This document shows positions 17,301 to 29,300 of a stretch of 64,000 nt of DNA, piece by piece. Origin of the DNA: Streptomyces sp. NBC_01408. GTDB taxonomy: Bacteria; Actinomycetota; Actinomycetes; Streptomycetales; Streptomycetaceae. The notes under the pieces are model-generated. The model did not search any database, was not told the DNA's origin, and saw only the letters and a program-made list of their open reading frames with translations. A program made the translations under genes and the position numbers. The stretch lies in the NCBI RefSeq assembly GCF_026340255.1, contig NZ_JAPEPJ010000001.1:2349001-2413000 (forward strand), written 5' to 3'. Every line of letters begins with the position of its first letter. Within the stretch, counting starts at the first letter, position 1.

Positions 17301-20300
17301 GTGCGTTCGGTGCTGGGTGTGGAGTTGCCGATCCGGCAGTTGTTCGAGACGCCGACGGTGGCGGGTCTCGGCCGGGTTTTGGAGGGTGCGGGGGCTGGTC
17401 GTCCGGCGGTGGTTGCGGGTGTGAGGCCGGAGCGGTTGCCGTTGTCTTTCGGTCAGCAGCGGTTGTGGTTCCTGCATGGCCTTGAGGGTCCGAGTGCGAC
17501 GTACAACGTTCCGATGGCGGTGCGGTTGTCGGGTGTGCTGGACCGGGAGGCGCTGCGGGCGGCTCTGGGTGATGTGGTGGGCCGGCATGAGAGTTTGCGG
17601 ACGGTGTTCGCGGAGGACTCGGCGGGTGCGTTCCAGGTGGTTCTGGGTGCGGGTGTCGAGGTGCCGTGGGACGAGGAGTCGGTGACGGCTGCTGCTCTGG
17701 TGGGCCGGTTGGTGGAGGTGTCGGGGCGTGCGGTGGATCTGGCGCGTGAGCTTCCGCTGCGGGCGACGCTGTTCGAGTTGGGTGAGCGGGAGCATGTGCT
17801 GGCGTTGGTGTGTCATCACATTGCGACGGACGGCTGGTCGCTGCGTCCGCTGGTGCGGGATCTGACGGCTGCGTATGAGGCGCGGGTGCAGGGTCGGGTT
17901 CCGCAGTGGGCTGGGCTGCCGGTGCAGTATGCGGATTATGCGTTGTGGCAGCGTGATTTCCTGGGTTCGGAGACTGATTCGGGGAGTGTGATTTCGGGGC
18001 AGCTGGGTTATTGGTCGGAGCAGTTGGACGGTGTTCCGGTGGAGTTGTCCCTGCCGGTGGACCGGCCGCGTCCGCTGGTGGCTTCTTATCGGGGTGCGCG
18101 GGTCGATTTCGTGGTGCCGGCCGAGGTGTCGGCGAGGTTGTCGGGGTTTGCGCGTGAGTCGCGGTCGAGTGAGTTCATGGTGCTTCAGGCGGTGCTGGCT
18201 CTGTTGCTGGCGCGGTCGGGTGCGGGTGAGGACATTCCGATCGGGACGCCGATCGCGGGTCGTGGTGATGACGCGGTCGATGATCTGGTGGGCATGTTCA
18301 TCAATACGCTGGTGCTGCGGACGGATGTGTCGGGTGAGCCGACGTTCCGTGAATTGGTGGACCGGGTCCGGGAGACGAATCTGGGTGCTTATGCGCATCA
18401 GGACGTTCCGTTCGAGCGCCTGGTGGAACACCTCAACCCCGAACGCTCCCTTTCCCGCCATCCCCTCTTCCAGGTCATGCTCTCGCTCAACAACCACATC
18501 TCCGCGCAGGAAAGCCAAAGGGATGCGGCCGGCCTGACCGTGGACCCGATCCACCCGGACCACGACGTCGCCCGGTTCGACCTGACCTTCGACTTCTCCG
18601 AGCAGGGCACCGGTGCTGAAATCCGCGGTGCTTTGACGTATGCGGTGGATCTGTTCGACGCGGTGTCGGTGGAGGCGTTGGCGGCACGGTTCGTCGGTTT
18701 GCTGGGGACGGTGTTGGGGTCTCCGGATGTTCCGGTGCGTCGTTTGGACGTGCTGGGTGCGGTGGAGCGTGAGCGGGTGTTGGTGGAGTGGAACGACACG
18801 GCGGCGGATATGCCGGGTGTCGCTTTCCCGGTGTTGTTCGAGGGGTGTGTGGCGGCTTTCCCGGGTGTGGTGGCGGTGGAGGCCGGGGGTGTGTCGTTGT
18901 CGTATGGGGAGTTGGATGCGCGGGTGAATCGGCTTGCGCGGTTGTTGGTGTTGCGTGGTGTGGGGGTGGAGTCGCGGGTTGTGGTGGCGTTGCCGCGGTC
19001 GGTGGATGCGGTGGTGGCGTTGTTGGCGGTGGTGAAGTCGGGTGCTGCTTATGTTCCGGTTGATCCGGGGTATCCGGTGGAGCGTGTGGGGTGGGTGGTG
19101 GAGGATTCGGCGCCGGTTTTGGTGGTGTCGGAGTCTTCTGTTGCTGGTGTGTTTGCGGATGTTTTTGCTGGTGCTGGTGTGCCGGTGGTGTTGTTGGATG
19201 ATGTGGGTGTGGTGGCGGAGTTGGCGGGGTTGTCGCCGGTTTCGCTGGGTGTGGTGCCGGCGCTTTCTTCGGCTGCGTATGTGATTTATACGTCGGGTTC
19301 GACGGGTCGGCCGAAGGGTGTGGTGGTTCCGCATTCGGGTGTGGTGGGTGTGTTGGCTGCTTTGGGTCCGGTGGTGGGTGCGGACCGGGTGCTGGCGGTG
19401 ACGACGTTTGCTTTTGATATCGCGGTGGTGGAGTTGTTTGCGCCGTTGGTGTCGGGTGGGTGTGTGGTGGTGGCGTCTTCGGATGTGGTGGCTGACGCGG
19501 AGTTGTTGGTGCGTTTGGCGGTTGCTTCTGGGGTGTCGGTGGTTCAGGCGACGCCGAGTTTGTGGCGTGAGGTGGTGGGTGTTGCGGGTGGCCGGCTTTC
19601 GGGTGTGCGGGGGTTGGTGGGTGGTGAGGCGTTGCCGGTTGAGGTGGCGTCGTTGATGGTGGCCGAGTTGGCTTCGGTGGTGAATGTGTATGGGCCGACG
19701 GAGACGACGGTGTGGTCGACGTCGGCGGTGGTGGATGGTGTGTCGGGGGTGTCGATCGGGCGTCCGTTGGCTAATGAGCGGGTGTTTGTTCTCGATGATG
19801 TGCTGCGTCCGGTGCCGGTGGGTGTCCGGGGTGAGTTGTATGTGGCGGGTGCGGGTGTGGTGCGGGGTTATCACGGTCGTGGTGATCTGACTGCGGAGCG
19901 TTTTGTGGCGTGTCCGTGGGGTGGTGGGCGTATGTATCGCACGGGTGATGTGGTGCGGTGGCGTGCGGAGGGTGTGCTGGAGTTTGTGGGGCGTGCGGAT
20001 GCGCAGGTGAAGGTGCGTGGTTTCCGTATCGAGCTGGCCGAAGTCGAATCAGGGCTGCTGTCGGTTGCGGGGGTCGACCGTGCGGTCGCGGTGGTCGACG
20101 AGGGTGTGCTGGTCGGTTATGTGGTCGCCGGGCCCTCGGCTGCTGTCCTCGACGGGGCTGTGGTGCGTGAGGGTGTGCGCACGGTGCTTCCGGACTACAT
20201 GGTTCCGACGGTGGTCGTCGTACTCGATGAGATTCCGTTGACGCCGAACGGAAAGGTGGACCGGAGGGCTCTTCCGGCACCGGTCATTTCCGGGACGGTG

Positions 20301-23300
20301 GTGGGGCGTGGTCCGCGTTCGCCGCGGGAGGAGATCCTGTGTGGTCTTTTCGCCGAGGTGCTGGGTGTGGAGCGGGTCGGGATCGATGACGGGTTCTTCG
20401 ATCTGGGTGGTCATTCGTTGTTGGCGACGCGTCTGGTGGGCCGGGTGCGTTCGGTGCTGGGTGTGGAGGTTTCGGTCCGGGACCTGTTCGATGCGCCGAC
20501 CGTGGCGGGGCTGGGCCGTGTCCTGGAGGGTGCGGGGGCGGGTCGTCCGGCGGTGATGGCGGGCGTGAGGCCGGAGCGGTTGCCGGTGTCGTTCGGCCAG
20601 CAGCGGCTGTGGTTCCTGCACCGTCTTGACGGTCCGGTGGCGACCTACAACATTCCCCTCGCCTTGAGCCTGTCGGGCGTCCTCGATCTGGAGGCGCTGC
20701 GGGCGGCCGTAAGTGATGTGGTGGCCCGGCATGAGAGTTTGCGGACGGTGTTCGGGGAGGACGCCGAAGGTGCCTTCCAGATGATCCTCGACCCGGATAC
20801 CGAGGTGCCGTGGGAACACGTCCGGGTCGACGAGGGCGGGCTGGCGGAGCGGCTGCGGGGTGCGGCCCGGTACGGGTTCGACCTCGAACGGGAGATCCCG
20901 GTCCGGGTGAGCCTGTTCACCACCGCCCCCGACCAGCACACACTCCTGGTGCTGCTGCACCACATCGCCGGCGACGGCGAATCCATTGCACCCTTGCGCC
21001 GTGATCTCGTCCGCGCCTACCAGGCCCGGGCCGAAGGCCAGGCACCCGAGTGGGCACCGCTGCCGGTGCAGTACGCGGACTATGCGCTGTGGCAGCGGGA
21101 ACTGCTGGGTTCCGAAGACGACCCGCAGTCCCTCATCTCCCAGCAGATCGGCTACTGGCGCGACCGCCTCGCCGACCTCCCCGCCGAGATCACCCTCCCC
21201 GCCGACCGCCCCCGCCCCGCCGTCCCCTCACGCGTAGGCGGCCGCTTCACCTTCGAACTCTCCACGGAGACGCACGCCAGGGCGCAGGAGCTCGCACGGC
21301 AGGACAACGTGACGGTGTTCATGGTCCTTCAGGCCGCGCTGGCCCTGCTGCTCTCGCGTTCCGGAGCCGGTGACGACGTCCCGATCGGCACCCCGGTCGC
21401 CGGCCGCAACGACGACACCGTCGAAGACCTCGTCGGCCTCTTCATCAACACCCTCGTCCTGCGCAACGACCTCTCCGGCAACCCGACCTTCCGCGAACTC
21501 CTCGCCCGGATCCGCGAAACCGACCTCGGCGCCTACGCCCACCAGGACCTCCCCTTCGAACGACTCGTCGACCTCCTCAACCCCGAACGCTCCCTCTCCC
21601 GCAACCCCCTCTTCCAAGTCATGCTCACCTTCAACGACGTGGCCCGTGGCGCTGCCGATGACGGGAGCGGAGAGCTGAGCCTGGAGGAGCGGACCGTCGC
21701 CATCGGCGCTGCCCGCCATGACCTCAACCTGGTCCTGGGCGAGCGCCGCGACGCGGTCGGCGGCGCCGAAGGCATTCATGCCGTACTCGACTACAACACC
21801 GACCTGTTCGATGCAGTGACCGTCGAAATGCTGGCCGCACGTCTGACCGGACTGCTGGAGACGGTGTTGGAGTCTCCGGATGTTCCGGTGCGTCGTTTGG
21901 ACGTGCTGGGTGCGGTGGAGCGTGAGCGGGTGTTGGTGGAGTGGAACGACACGGCGGTCGAGGTGCCGGGTGTGTCGTTGCCGGTGTTGTTCGAGGAGTG
22001 TGTGGCGGCTTTCCCGGGTGCGGTGGCGGTGGAGGCCGGGGGTGTGTCGTTGTCGTATGGGGAGTTGGATGCGCGGGTGAATCGGCTTGCGCGGTTGTTG
22101 GTGTTGCGTGGTGTGGGGGTGGAGTCGCGGGTTGTGGTGGCGTTGCCGCGGTCGGTGGACGTGGTGGTGGCGTTGTTGGCGGTGGTGAAGTCGGGTGCTG
22201 CTTATGTTCCGGTTGATCCGGGGTATCCGGTGGAGCGTGTGGGGTTGATGGTGGAGGATTCGGCGCCGGTTCTGGTGGTGTCGGAGTCTTCTGTTGCTGG
22301 TGTTTTTGCTGGTGCTGGTGTGCCGGTGGTGTTGTTGGATGATGCGGGTGTGGTGGCGGAGTTGGCGGGGTTGTCGCCGGTTTCGCTGGGTGTGGTGCCG
22401 GCGCTTTCTTCGGCTGCGTATGTGATTTATACGTCGGGTTCGACGGGCCGGCCGAAGGGTGTGGTGGTCGAGCACCGGTCGCTGGGTGCGTATCTGCTGC
22501 ACACCCGGAAGACGTACGAGGGTGTCGGGGGGACTTCCCTGGTGCATACGTCGGTCTCGTTCGACCTCACGCTGACGGCGTTGTTCACTCCGCTGGTCTC
22601 GGGTGGGTGCGTCCGTCTGAGCGAGGTGGCGGAGGCCGGTTCGGCTTCGTTCACGAAGATGACGCCCAGTCACCTGATGCTGCTGGAGGGACTGGATGCT
22701 TCAGTCGCTCCTTCGGAGACGCTGGTTCTGGGCGGTGAGGCTCTGTCGGGCGAGCTGCTGGGGCGGTGGCGCGAGCGGCACCCGGACGTGGTGGTCTTCA
22801 ACGCCTATGGCCCGTCGGAGACGACCGTCAATTGCTGTGAGTGGCGTCTGGAGCCGGGCGAGGAGACGCCTGCGGGGACGGTGCCGATCGGGCGGCCGTT
22901 CCCGAACACGCGGGTGTTCGTGCTGGATGATGCGCTGCGTCCGGTGCCGGTGGGTGTTGCGGGTGAGCTGTATGTGGCCGGTGCGGGTGTGGCGCGTGGG
23001 TATCTGGACCGTGCGGGGCTGACTGCGGAGCGTTTCGTGGCGTGTCCGTGGGGTGGCGGGCGTATGTATCGCACGGGTGATGTGGTGCGGTGGCGTGCGG
23101 AGGGTGTGCTGGAGTTCGTCGGCCGTGCGGATGACCAGGTGAAGGTGCGTGGTCACCGGATCGAGCTGGGTGAGATCGAGTCCGCGCTCGGCCGGTGTGC
23201 GGGAGTGGCCCGGAGCGTGGTGCTGGTGCGTGAGGACGTAGCGGGCGACCGCCGCCTCGTCGGATACGTACTGCCCGAGCCCGGTGCACGGGTGGATGGT

Positions 23301-26300
23301 GAGGCCCTGCGGACGGAGCTGGGACGGCAGCTGCCCGAGTTCATGGTTCCGGTCGCTGTACTCGTGCTGGACGAGATCCCGCTGACGCCGAACGGAAAGG
23401 TGGACCGGAAGGCGCTGCCCGCACCGGAGTTCACTGCTGCTGTGGTGCGTGGTCCGCGTTCGCCGCGGGAGGAGATCCTGTGTGGTCTGTTCGCGGATGT
23501 GTTGGGTGTGGAGCGGGTGGGGATCGATGACGGGTTCTTCGATCTGGGTGGTCATTCGTTGTTGGCGACGCGTCTGGTGGGTCGGGTGCGTTCGGTGCTG
23601 GGTGTGGAGTTGCCGATCCGGCAGTTGTTCGAGACGCCGACGGTGGCGGGTCTCGGCCGGGTTTTGGAGGGTGCGGGGGCTGGTCGTCCGGCGGTGGTTG
23701 CGGGTGTGAGGCCGGAGCGGTTGCCGTTGTCTTTCGGTCAGCAGCGGTTGTGGTTCCTGCATGGCCTTGAGGGTCCGAGTGCGACGTACAACGTTCCGAT
23801 GGCGGTGCGGTTGTCGGGTGTGCTGGACCGGGAGGCGCTGCGGGCGGCTCTGGGTGATGTGGTGGGCCGGCATGAGAGTTTGCGGACGGTGTTCGCGGAG
23901 GACTCGGCGGGTGCGTTCCAGGTGGTTCTGGGTGCGGGTGTCGAGGTGCCGTGGGACGAGGAGTCGGTGACGGCTGCTGCTCTGGTGGGCCGGTTGGTGG
24001 AGGTGTCGGGGCGTGCGGTGGATCTGGCGCGTGAGCTTCCGCTGAGGGCGACGCTGTTCGAGTTGGGTGAGCGGGAGCATGTGCTGGCGTTGGTGTGTCA
24101 TCACATTGCGACGGACGGCTGGTCGCTGCGTCCGCTGGTGCGGGATCTGACGGCTGCGTATGAGGCGCGGGTGCAGGGTCGGGTTCCGCAGTGGGCTGGG
24201 CTGCCGGTGCAGTATGCGGATTATGCGTTGTGGCAGCGTGATTTCCTGGGTTCGGAGACTGATTCGGGGAGTGTGATTTCGGGGCAGCTGGGTTATTGGT
24301 CGGAGCAGTTGGACGGTGTTCCGGTGGAGTTGTCCCTGCCGGTGGACCGGCCGCGTCCGCTGGTGGCTTCTTATCGGGGTGCGCGGGTCGATTTCGTGGT
24401 GCCGGCCGAGGTGTCGGCGAGGTTGTCGGGGTTTGCGCGTGAGTCGCGGTCGAGTGAGTTCATGGTGCTTCAGGCGGTGCTGGCTCTGTTGCTGGCGCGG
24501 TCGGGTGCGGGTGAGGACATTCCGATCGGGACGCCGATCGCGGGTCGTGGTGATGACGCGGTCGATGATCTGGTGGGCATGTTCATCAATACGCTGGTGC
24601 TGCGGACGGATGTGTCGGGTGAGCCGACGTTCCGTGAATTGGTGGACCGGGTCCGGGAGACGAATCTGGGTGCTTATGCGCATCAGGACGTTCCGTTCGA
24701 GCGCCTGGTGGAACACCTCAACCCCGAACGCTCCCTTTCCCGCCATCCCCTCTTCCAGGTCATGCTCACCCTGCACGGTGAACACGACCGCCAGGAGATC
24801 GAACCCTTCGCCGGACTCGAAACCACAGCTCTCACGATCGATTCTTCCGCTGCGAAGACTGACCTTGCGCTGGCCTTTGCCGGAGACGCGGAGAACGGAC
24901 TCCGCGGTGCTTTGACGTATGCGGTGGATCTGTTCGACGCGGTGTCGGTGGAGGCGTTGGCGGCACGGTTCGTCGGTTTGCTGGGGACGGTGTTGGGGTC
25001 TCCGGATGTTCCGGTGCGTCGTTTGGACGTGCTGGGTGCGGTGGAGCGTGAGCGGGTGTTGGTGGAGTGGAACGACACGGCGGCGGACATGCCGGGTGTC
25101 GCTTTCCCGGTGTTGTTCGAGGGGTGTGTGGCGGCTTTCCCGGGTGTGGTGGCGGTGGAGGCCGGGGGTGTGTCGTTGTCGTATGGGGAGTTGGATGCGC
25201 GGGTGAATCGGCTTGCGCGGTTGTTGGTGTTGCGTGGTGTGGGGGTGGAGTCGCGGGTTGTGGTGGCGTTGCCGCGGTCGGTGGATGCGGTGGTGGCGTT
25301 GTTGGCGGTGGTGAAGTCGGGTGCTGCTTATGTTCCGGTTGATCCGGGGTATCCGGTGGAGCGTGTGGGGTGGGTGGTGGAGGATTCGGCGCCGGTTTTG
25401 GTGGTGTCGGAGTCTTCTGTTGCTGGTGTGTTTGCGGATGTTTTTGCTGGTGCTGGTGTGCCGGTGGTGTTGTTGGATGATGCGGGTGTGGTGGCGGAGT
25501 TGGCGGGGTTGTCGCCGGTTTCGCTGGGTGTGGTGCCGGCGCTTTCTTCGGCTGCGTATGTGATTTATACGTCGGGTTCGACGGGTCGGCCGAAGGGTGT
25601 GGTGGTTCCGCATTCGGGTGTGGTGGGTGTGTTGGCTGCTTTGGGTCCGGTGGTGGGTGCGGACCGGGTGCTGGCGGTGACGACGTTTGCTTTTGATATC
25701 GCGGTGGTGGAGTTGTTTGCGCCGTTGGTGTCGGGTGGGTGTGTGGTGGTGGCGTCTTCGGATGTGGTGGCTGACGCGGAGTTGTTGGTGCGTTTGGCGG
25801 TTGCTTCTGGGGTGTCGGTGGTTCAGGCGACGCCGAGTTTGTGGCGTGAGGTGGTGGGTGTTGCGGGTGGCCGGCTTTCGGGTGTGCGGGGGTTGGTGGG
25901 TGGTGAGGCGTTGCCGGTTGAGGTGGCGTCGTTGATGGTGGCCGAGTTGGCTTCGGTGGTGAATGTGTATGGGCCGACGGAGACGACGGTGTGGTCGACG
26001 TCGGCGGTGGTGGATGGTGTGTCGGGGGTGTCGATCGGGCGTCCGTTGGCTAATGAGCGGGTGTTTGTTCTCGATGATGTGCTGCGTCCGGTGCCGGTGG
26101 GTGTCCGGGGTGAGTTGTATGTGGCGGGTGCGGGTGTGGTGCGGGGTTATCACGGTCGTGGTGATCTGACTGCGGAGCGTTTTGTGGCGTGTCCGTGGGG
26201 TGGTGGGCGTATGTATCGCACGGGTGATGTGGTGCGGTGGCGTGCGGAGGGTGTGCTGGAGTTTGTGGGGCGTGCGGATGCGCAGGTGAAGGTGCGTGGT

Positions 26301-29300
26301 TTCCGTATCGAGCTGGCCGAAGTCGAATCAGGGCTGCTGTCGGTGGCCGGGGTGGACCGTGCCGTTGCTGTCGTCGACGAGGGTGTGCTGGTCGGCTATG
26401 TCGTCGCGGGATTCTCGGCTGTCCTCGACGGGGCTGTGGTGCGTGAGGGTGTGCGGAAGGTCCTTCCGGACTACATGGTTCCGACGGTGGTCGTCGTACT
26501 CGATGAGATTCCGTTGACGCCGAACGGAAAGGTGGACCGGAGGGCTCTTCCGGCACCGGTTATTTCCGGGACGGTGGTGGGGCGTGGTCCGCGTTCGCCG
26601 CGGGAGGAGATCCTGTGTGGTCTTTTCGCCGAGGTGCTGGGTGTGGAGCGGGTCGGGATCGATGACGGGTTCTTCGATCTGGGTGGTCATTCGTTGTTGG
26701 CGACGCGTCTGGTGGGCCGGGTGCGTTCGGTTCTGGGTGTGGAGGTTTCGGTCCGGGACCTGTTCGATGCGCCGACGGTGGCGGGGCTGGGCCGTGTCCT
26801 GGAGGGTGCGGGGGCGGGTCGTCCGGCGGTGGTTGCGGGTGTGCGGCCGGTGCGGTTGCCGGTGTCGTTCGGTCAGCAGCGGCTGTGGTTCCTGCACCGT
26901 CTTGACGGTCCGGTGGCGACCTACAACATTCCCCTCGCGCTGAGCCTGCACGGCGTCCTGGACGTGGAGGCGCTGCGTTCGGCGGTTGCTGATGTGGTGG
27001 CCCGGCACGAGAGTCTGCGGACGGTGTTCGGGGAGGACGCCGAAGGTGCCTTCCAGAGCGTCCTCGACACCGACACCGCCGTCGTGCCGTGGGAGCACGT
27101 GCAGGTCAGCGCGGACGGGCTGGCGGAGCGGCTGCGGGGCGCGGCCCGGTACGGGTTCGACCTCGAACGGGAGATCCCGGTCCGGGTGAGCCTGTTCACC
27201 ACCGCCCCCGACCAGCACACACTCCTGGTGCTGCTGCACCACATCGCCGGTGACGGCGAATCCATTGCACCCTTGCGCCGTGATCTCGTCCGCGCCTACC
27301 AGGCTCGGGCCGAAGGCCAGGCACCGGAGTGGGCACCGCTGCCGGTGCAGTACGCGGACTATGCGCTGTGGCAGCGGGAACTGCTGGGTTCCGAAGACGA
27401 CCCGCAGTCCCTCATCTCCCAGCAGATCGACTACTGGCGCGACCGCCTCGCCGACCTCCCCGCCGAGATCACCCTCCCCGCCGACCGCCCCCGACCCGCC
27501 GTCCCCTCGCATTCCGGGGACAAGGTCGAGTTCACGGTTCCGGCGGAGCTCCACCAGGCGGTGTCGGGTCTGGCCCGGGACTCCCGGGTGACGGTGTTCA
27601 TGGTCCTCCAGGCGGCACTGGCCCTGCTGCTCTCGCGTTCCGGAGCCGGTGACGACGTCCCGATCGGCACGCCGGTCGCCGGCCGCAACGACGACACCGT
27701 CGAAGACCTCGTCGGCCTCTTCATCAACACCCTCGTCCTGCGCAACGACCTCTCCGGCAACCCGACCTTCCGCGAACTCCTCGCCCGGATCCGCGAAACC
27801 GACCTCGGCGCCTACGCCCACCAGGACCTCCCCTTCGAACGACTCGTCGACCTCCTCAACCCCGAACGCTCCCTCTCCCGCAACCCCCTCTTCCAAGTCA
27901 TGCTCACCCTCGACACCGGCAGCGAGCCGGGCGGCGCCACCGCGCCGGACGACGCGGGCGAACTCGGCGTGGAGATGGATTCCGTGGCGGTCGGCAGCGT
28001 CAAGGCCGACCTGGTGTTCGGCTTCGCCGAGCCCCCGGCGGGCGAGGGTCCGGCCTCGGGTATGGAGGGCCAACTCCACTTCAACACCGATCTCTTCGAC
28101 CGTGAGTCGGCCGTCGCGCTCGTCGGGCGTTTCGTGCACCTGCTGGAATCCCTGGTCGGGGACCCCGGCAGTGCCGTCGGCGGCCACGACGTGCTGACGG
28201 CCGAGGAACGACACGACGTCGTCGTCCGCTGGAACGACGCCGCCCTCCGTCCGGCTGCGGACGCCACGGCGGCCACGGCGGTCGCCATGTTCCGTTCCGT
28301 GGTGGAGCAGGCACCCCAGGACACCGCCGTCGTCTTCGGCGAGCGCACCCTGACGTACGCCGAACTGGACAGCAGGTCCGACCGGTTGGCCGGGCTGCTG
28401 GCCCGGCACGGGGTGGGCCCCGAGACGTTCGTCGCGATCGCCTTGGAACGTTCCATGGACTGGGCCGTGGCGGTGTTCGCCGTACTCAAGGCCGGCGGAG
28501 CGTTCCTGCCGCTCGACCCCGGGTACCCCGACGACCGCATCCGCTTCATGCTGGAGGACAGCGGGGTACCGCTGATCCTGACGCAGTCCGCCCTGCGCGA
28601 CCGGGTGGCCCAGGACGGCACCCCCGTCCTCCTCGTGGACGACCCCGCGGTGGAGGCGGCCGTCCTCGCCGGGGACCTGCCCGCACCCGCGGTGGACGTC
28701 CGGCCGCTCAACTCGGCCTACGTCATCTACACCTCCGGCTCGACGGGACGTCCCAAGGGCGTGGTGATCCCCCACCACGGGATCCCGAGCCTGGTCTCCT
28801 CACTCCGGGACCTCTGGCGCATCGGCCGGGGCAGCCGCGCGCTGCAGATGGCCTCGCTGAGCTTCGACGCCTCCGTCATGGACCTGTTCGGGGCCCTCCT
28901 GAACGGTGCCGCGCTCGTCCTGGCGCCCGGAGACCAGCCGCTGGGCAGCGAGGTCGCACGGCTGGTCAACGACACCGGCGTCACCCACATGATGCTGCCG
29001 CCGGCCGTCGTCTCCAGCCTGCCGGAGGAAGAGTTCCCCGACGGTCTCACCGTCACCGTCGGCGGGGACGTGTGCCCGCCGGCCACGGCACGCCGCTGGT
29101 CGGCACGGCACCGCGTGATCAACGCCTACGGGCCCACGGAGGTGACCGTCGCAGCCACCGCGTGGCCGTACCGGGCCGATCAGCTGCACGGCCTGGTACC
29201 GATCGGCAGCCCCTTCCACAACCAGCGGGTCTACCTCCTGGACGATGCCCTGCGGCCCGTGCCGCCGGGTACCGTCGCGGACCTGTGGATAGCCGGGGCC

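Noticed and set aside
14145..19874. Very long antisense open frames opposite the synthetases (also 22701-26153 and 34079-38299)
   Set aside because: They are His/Arg/Gln-rich low-complexity readings of the GT-rich coding strand, recur with each duplicated module and have no recognisable domain; they are composition artefacts.
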